DNA of 9,889 nt from a bacterium (GTDB taxonomy: Bacteria > Latescibacterota > UBA2968): positions 1 through 9,889 of the forward strand of contig JAPUJS010000452.1 in NCBI GenBank assembly GCA_027296045.1, given 5' to 3'. A program made the translations under genes and the position numbers. Below, piece after piece: positions 7,335 through 9,889 of the stretch. Under the pieces are notes generated by a model. The model made no database searches and was not told where the DNA came from. It saw nothing but the letters and a program-made list of their open reading frames with translations. Within the stretch, counting starts at the first letter, position 1. Each line of letters opens with the position of its first letter.

Positions 7335-7363
7335 TTGACCTTGTTCGGGATGTGTGCCTAAAT
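7335..7363 (+). promoter_or_regulatory. Weak sigma-70-like promoter candidate
   Basis: TTGACC (7335-7340) matches five of six -35 positions. It is followed after 17 nt by CTAAAT (7358-7363), or TAAATA one base later, a poor -10. It lies in the 122-nt gap before the PhyH gene, the largest gap in the plus-strand series, where an internal promoter would make sense. Confidence 0.3.
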
Positions 7364-7417
7364 ATGGCACAGAAGGAGCATTCGGTATCTGGACGAGCCA
7401 AACTGTGGAGGAGATCT

Positions 7418-8278
7418 ATGCCGGTTTTAAGCAAAGAAGATTGGGCATTTTGGGAAGAAAATGGATATGTGGTCGTGCACAATGCGGTGCCTCAGGAAAA
7501 CCTGGACGCGATGGTCGATGTTGTCTGGGAGTTTCTGGAGATGGATCGCGACAATCCGGAAGACTGGTACAAACATCAACCCTATACTCGGGGCAATCCA
7601 TGTTCGATGATTGCTGCTTCGGGGATGGTGGAGGTCTATCAGCATCAGGCTTTGTGGGACAATCGGCAATGTCCGAGGGTGCATCAGGCTTTTTCAGAGA
7701 TTTTTGGTACAGAGAAGCTCTGGGTGTCGCTGGATCGGGCCAATATGAAGCCGCCAGCAAGAGAAGATAAACCCGAGTGGTGCAATGAGGGGATGATTCA
7801 TTGGGACACGGATACGTCGGTCGATCCTGTTCCGTTTGGGGTGCAGGGGGTGTTGTATTTAACGGATACGGCTGAGAATCAGGGTGGATTTCAATGTGTG
7901 TCGGGGTTTCACAAGTTGTTTCCGGAATGGGTGAAGACGCAGCCCAAAGATCGGAATCCCAGGCGGCCCGATTTGGCAGAGCTGGAAGTGAAATCCATTC
8001 CGGGTAAAGCGGGAGACCTTCTGATCTGGCATCGACTGCTGGCCCATGGGAATGGGCACAATCGATCCGACAAGCCCCGTTTGGGGCAGTATATCACGAT
8101 GTCACCGGAAAAATTTGACAATGAAGAGGCCCGGCAAGAGCGCATTCAGGGCTGGCAGGATTGTCGGCCGGCACCGAGGTGGCCGGGAGATCCCAGGGAT
8201 TGGGAACACACGACCCAGAAGCCCGCAAAGTTGACCGATCTGGGAAAGAAATTGCTGGGGTTGGAGTCTTGGAATTAG
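7418..8278 (+). CDS. Phytanoyl-CoA dioxygenase (PhyH) family Fe(II)/2-oxoglutarate oxygenase
   Basis: This is a 286-residue non-haem iron oxygenase. The open frame extends back to 7292, but ATG 7418 is chosen because GGAGGAG (7407-7413) lies 4 nt upstream and the protein then starts MPVLSKEDWAFWEENGYVVV, the usual PhyH N-terminus. The iron-binding triad is visible: H128-x-D130 in IHWDTD and H210 in LLAHGNGHNRS. The arginine of KPRLGQYI is the likely 2-oxoglutarate carboxylate ligand. GVQGVLYLTDTAENQGGFQC is the core double-stranded beta-helix. The family couples 2-oxoglutarate decarboxylation to hydroxylation of diverse small molecules. The name does not imply phytanoyl-CoA as substrate, especially in bacteria with many paralogues. 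It is followed 9 nt later by a second, broken PhyH gene. Confidence 0.92.
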   Translation: MPVLSKEDWAFWEENGYVVVHNAVPQENLDAMVDVVWEFLEMDRDNPEDWYKHQPYTRGNPCSMIAASGMVEVYQHQALWDNRQCPRVHQAFSEIFGTEKLWVSLDRANMKPPAREDKPEWCNEGMIHWDTDTSVDPVPFGVQGVLYLTDTAENQGGFQCVSGFHKLFPEWVKTQPKDRNPRRPDLAELEVKSIPGKAGDLLIWHRLLAHGNGHNRSDKPRLGQYITMSPEKFDNEEARQERIQGWQDCRPAPRWPGDPRDWEHTTQKPAKLTDLGKKLLGLESWN

Positions 8279-8287
8279 GAGATTGAG

Positions 8288-8479
8288 ATGGCTGTTTTGA
8301 CCGATGACCAACGGGCACAGTATGAAAAGGACGGGTATCTCCTTGTTTCGGGCCTCATTCCTGATGGAGTTTCCGAACGAGCAGAGGTCGCGATGTGGAA
8401 GCTGATGGGCATGGACCCGGAGGATCCGTCGACTGTGGTCGCCTTAGGTGTTATCTTTTTTGAATTCACTGTGTTGTGA
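8288..8479 (+). pseudogene. Truncated second PhyH-family gene
   Basis: ATG 8288 has AGGAG (8277-8281) 6 nt upstream. The first ~49 codons (MAVLTDDQRAQYEKDGYLLV through MGMDPEDPST) are a clear PhyH N-terminus, with the same DQxxxYEKDGYLLV pattern seen in intact members. After about 8435 the reading turns to low-complexity hydrophobic residues (VVALGVIFFEFTVL) and stops at 8479. The HxD and distal His iron motifs are absent, and no continuation is found in any frame before the terminator. The 3' some 200 codons appear to have been lost, leaving an inactive remnant. The break lies just upstream of the palindromic repeat at 8493-8546. Confidence 0.8.
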
Positions 8480-8492
8480 TATGCAGTTGTCA

Positions 8493-8546
8493 TGGTAGGA
8501 GCCGTTTTTAATGGCGAAGGATCGCAGATGGAATCTGCTCCTACCA
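8493..8546. repeat. Cloverleaf-like palindromic repeat element (REP-like)
   Basis: A 54-nt element folds as a three-way junction. The outer stem TGGTAGGA (8493-8500) pairs perfectly with TCCTACCA (8539-8546). One inner hairpin is GCCGTT-TTT-AATGGC (8501-8515, one G-U). A second is GCAGAT-GGA-ATCTGC (8524-8538, perfect). An eight-base linker joins the inner arms. Nearly every base is paired and no coding frame explains it. Compact nested palindromes of this kind are typical of dispersed intergenic repeats. Only one copy is in the window. Confidence 0.75.
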
Positions 8547-8596
8547 GGAACCTTCTGTGAAGAATCGCAACTGTAAACCAGCTTATGTAAAAGACA

Positions 8597-8632
8597 ATCG
8601 TCCGGTTTAGCCGGACGATTTTTGTTTATTTT
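8597..8632 (+). terminator. Rho-independent terminator between convergent genes
   Basis: ATCGTCCGG (8597-8605) and CCGGACGAT (8611-8619) form a perfect 9-bp stem with a TTTAG loop, followed by TTTT-G-TTT-A-TTTT. It ends the plus-strand series after the broken PhyH gene. On the minus strand the trailing sequence is TGTCTTTT, so it may also weakly stop the convergent phosphotransferase transcript. Confidence 0.88.
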
Positions 8633-8648
8633 CCAATCTTCGTCATTC

Positions 8649-9695
8649 TTATGCAGGCAGCAGGTCGATGGCGCAGTGATCCAGGATGAAGCCGCCCCAG
8701 CGTTCGAAAATCAGGTCTCGTATTGCGAGTGCATCTTCGCTGGTAAAATCGAGAATGACAAGAACGACTACCATAAACGAATAGAAATCGAGTGCGGAAA
8801 GTTTGTATGCGTGCATACAGCCTTCCATTGAAAAATCAGTGACACCCTGTTTGACGAGGGTTTCGTAATAGGTGTTGAGCATGGTGGATTCGTGTTCTTT
8901 GCGCACGTCGGTGGTCAGTGAATTTGCAATGAAATACGCGACGTCCCGCATGGCATTTCCCCGGCAGCAGAGCTGCCAGTCGAATACTTTCAGGTCGTAT
9001 CCATCCGGGCCGGTGCTGAGGAACATGTTGTTGAGATGGCAATCGCCGTGCATGAGGGTGGTGGGTTCTTTGCTCAACTGGTCTTTGATCCAGGCGATGT
9101 TGGGTGTGACGCGTTCACCCAGGGCGATGAATTCAGGGGAGACGAGGTCGCTCATCGTATTTCTGAAGGTGTCGAAGTGGCCGATGAAGTCTTCTTGATT
9201 TTGCGCTGCCCGCTGGTTGAACATCCAGAGCCATTCAAACTCAGATAGTCGGGGAGATTGCCACCAACTGGCGTGGAAACGGGCGAGTTGCTCAAGGACA
9301 TAGAGCGCCTCATCGAGAGACATGCCAGCAAAGACGTCCAGGGGTTGTGCATCGCGAAAATCTTCGAGCAGCAATATGCTTTCGCCCTTTTCTGAATCCA
9401 CATGGCTGTAATACAATTGTGGGACGTTCAGGCACACGTCGCTTGCTAATTCATTGTAGAAGCTGGCTTCTCTTTCATAGATGCCAATATTCGCAAGCAC
9501 GTCATAGAGCTGTGGATCGGCGGAGGGAAATTTGGCGATCAGGGATGCCGGGGCGGTTCCATTGCTGTTTGCATAGTCGAGTTCGATCCGCGCGACCTGA
9601 CCCGTAAAACCCTGTCCGTCACCCATGACCGTTGTTGTTATGCCCGATACTTCTCCCACCTTGAGCACCCCGTTGCTGCGAAGCGCGTCTGTCAA
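8649..9695 (-). CDS. Phosphotransferase of the APH/ecdysteroid-kinase-like (EcKL) superfamily
   Basis: From TTG 9695 this is 348 residues with a small-molecule kinase fold. Visible features are a glycine-rich loop (MGDGQGFTG, 25-32), the nucleotide-binding lysine K55 in LIAKFP, E76 in REASFY, the hinge LLLEDF, ARFHASWW, the Brenner-type catalytic loop HGDCHLNN (H216, D218, N223) and the metal-binding VFDWQ (D239). All catalytic residues are present, so it should phosphorylate a hydroxyl of an unknown small molecule. Bacterial members are often loosely named aminoglycoside phosphotransferases; resistance should not be inferred. The annotated start is the first standard start codon, but it lacks a good ribosome binding site. 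Coding sense seems to extend upstream to an ATC at 9740-9738 (IQDIPGGPHDVTEDWLTDAL). The gene converges on the plus-strand series and appears to be an independent unit. Confidence 0.88.
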   Translation of the reverse strand: MTDALRSNGVLKVGEVSGITTTVMGDGQGFTGQVARIELDYANSNGTAPASLIAKFPSADPQLYDVLANIGIYEREASFYNELASDVCLNVPQLYYSHVDSEKGESILLLEDFRDAQPLDVFAGMSLDEALYVLEQLARFHASWWQSPRLSEFEWLWMFNQRAAQNQEDFIGHFDTFRNTMSDLVSPEFIALGERVTPNIAWIKDQLSKEPTTLMHGDCHLNNMFLSTGPDGYDLKVFDWQLCCRGNAMRDVAYFIANSLTTDVRKEHESTMLNTYYETLVKQGVTDFSMEGCMHAYKLSALDFYSFMVVVLVILDFTSEDALAIRDLIFERWGGFILDHCAIDLLPA

Positions 9696-9747
9696 CCAGT
9701 CTTCTGTGACGTCGTGTGGGCCGCCTGGTATATCCTGGATTGCCTAT

Positions 9748-9752
9748 CCTCC
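9748..9752 (-). promoter_or_regulatory. Ribosome binding site upstream of the phosphotransferase gene
   Basis: GGAGG on the minus strand lies exactly 7 nt before an ATC codon (9740-9738) in the phosphotransferase frame, but 52 nt before the TTG at 9695. An in-frame TAG at 9746-9744 rules out any earlier start. Its position points to initiation near 9740 at a non-standard codon, or to a base change in an original ATG. Confidence 0.5.
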
Positions 9753-9833
9753 CGGTGAAAGTCCCTCTATACACGCTTTGGCACCATCGCCAGCAGAGCT
9801 GGCTCCTGAATTATTGACATCTTGTTCTTGATA

Positions 9834-9873
9834 AAAAGAACCGAGCCACAGATTTATATGGCTCGGTTCTTTT
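9834..9873 (-). terminator. Strong hairpin terminator
   Basis: A 14-bp perfect inverted repeat, AAAAGAACCGAGCC (9834-9847) with GGCTCGGTTCTTTT (9860-9873), has a 12-nt AT-rich loop. T runs follow in both directions, TTTTTAT on the minus strand being the better. No plus-strand gene ends here, so it most likely terminates a minus-strand gene lying beyond the right edge and insulates the phosphotransferase gene from it. Confidence 0.8.
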
Positions 9874-9889
9874 CATGTTCTGTTCCTAA

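Noticed and set aside
7292..7417. N-terminal extension of the PhyH gene to 7292
   Set aside because: The extra residues are unlike the family, while ATG 7418 has GGAGGAG at 4 nt and gives the canonical N-terminus.
9625..9831. Small plus-strand ORF near the right edge
   Set aside because: Its first part is antisense to the phosphotransferase gene and the rest is Pro/Ser-rich without a ribosome binding site.
1..9889. tRNA, rRNA, CRISPR array, insertion sequence or prophage signatures
   Set aside because: No cloverleaf with CCA-type ends, no regularly spaced direct repeats and no transposase, integrase or phage motifs were seen on either strand.

Overview
This 9.9 kb window looks like a chromosomal accessory region of an uncultivated, metabolically versatile bacterium of the Poribacteria/Latescibacterota/Planctomycetes kind. 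This is inferred only from the gene mix, not from any marker gene. The mix is a DUF1800 protein, FGE-like (SUMF1) domains, a type I sulfatase, an enolase-superfamily dehydratase, phytanoyl-CoA dioxygenase (PhyH) paralogues, a DUF6785/DUF6784-type membrane protein and an EcKL-like phosphotransferase. No rRNA, tRNA, CRISPR array or transposase was seen.

Layout. At the left edge a DUF1800 gene runs leftward out of the window (1-492, minus). A divergent intergenic region (493-806) carries a good sigma-70-like promoter candidate facing right. From 807 to 8479 everything is on the plus strand: an unrecognised exported protein; an exported protein with two FGE-like domains joined by a charged helix; an OsmC-family gene interrupted in frame by a TGA; a deleted and frameshifted membrane-protein gene; a sulfatase; an enolase-superfamily protein; an intact PhyH dioxygenase; and the first ~50 codons of a second PhyH gene. 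Several junctions are tight: two TTGA stop/start overlaps and gaps of 8-33 nt. After the broken PhyH gene come a short cloverleaf-like repeat (8493-8546) and a strong terminator (8597-8632). A convergent minus-strand phosphotransferase gene follows (8649-9695). A second strong hairpin terminator (9834-9873) probably ends a gene beyond the right edge.

Most notable point. The OsmC-family gene (3159-3638) has an in-frame TGA exactly where the family carries its peroxidatic cysteine. The resolving-type cysteine (CPxY) is intact 68 residues later, the reading frame is unbroken on both sides, and a GC-rich hairpin with a GGA loop sits 19 nt after the TGA. This is the pattern of a selenoprotein, so automated annotation would probably split it into two bogus ORFs. 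TGA ends five neighbouring genes, which argues against a global code change.

How the genes may work together. The sulfatase, enolase-superfamily and PhyH genes look like a small catabolic cassette, perhaps for a sulfated sugar or sugar acid, but the substrate is not readable from sequence. The FGE-like protein upstream lacks one of the two cysteines of true formylglycine-generating enzymes, so it is probably not the maturase for this sulfatase. The region also shows decay: an internal deletion at a perfect palindrome in the membrane-protein gene, and truncation of the second PhyH gene next to the palindromic repeat.
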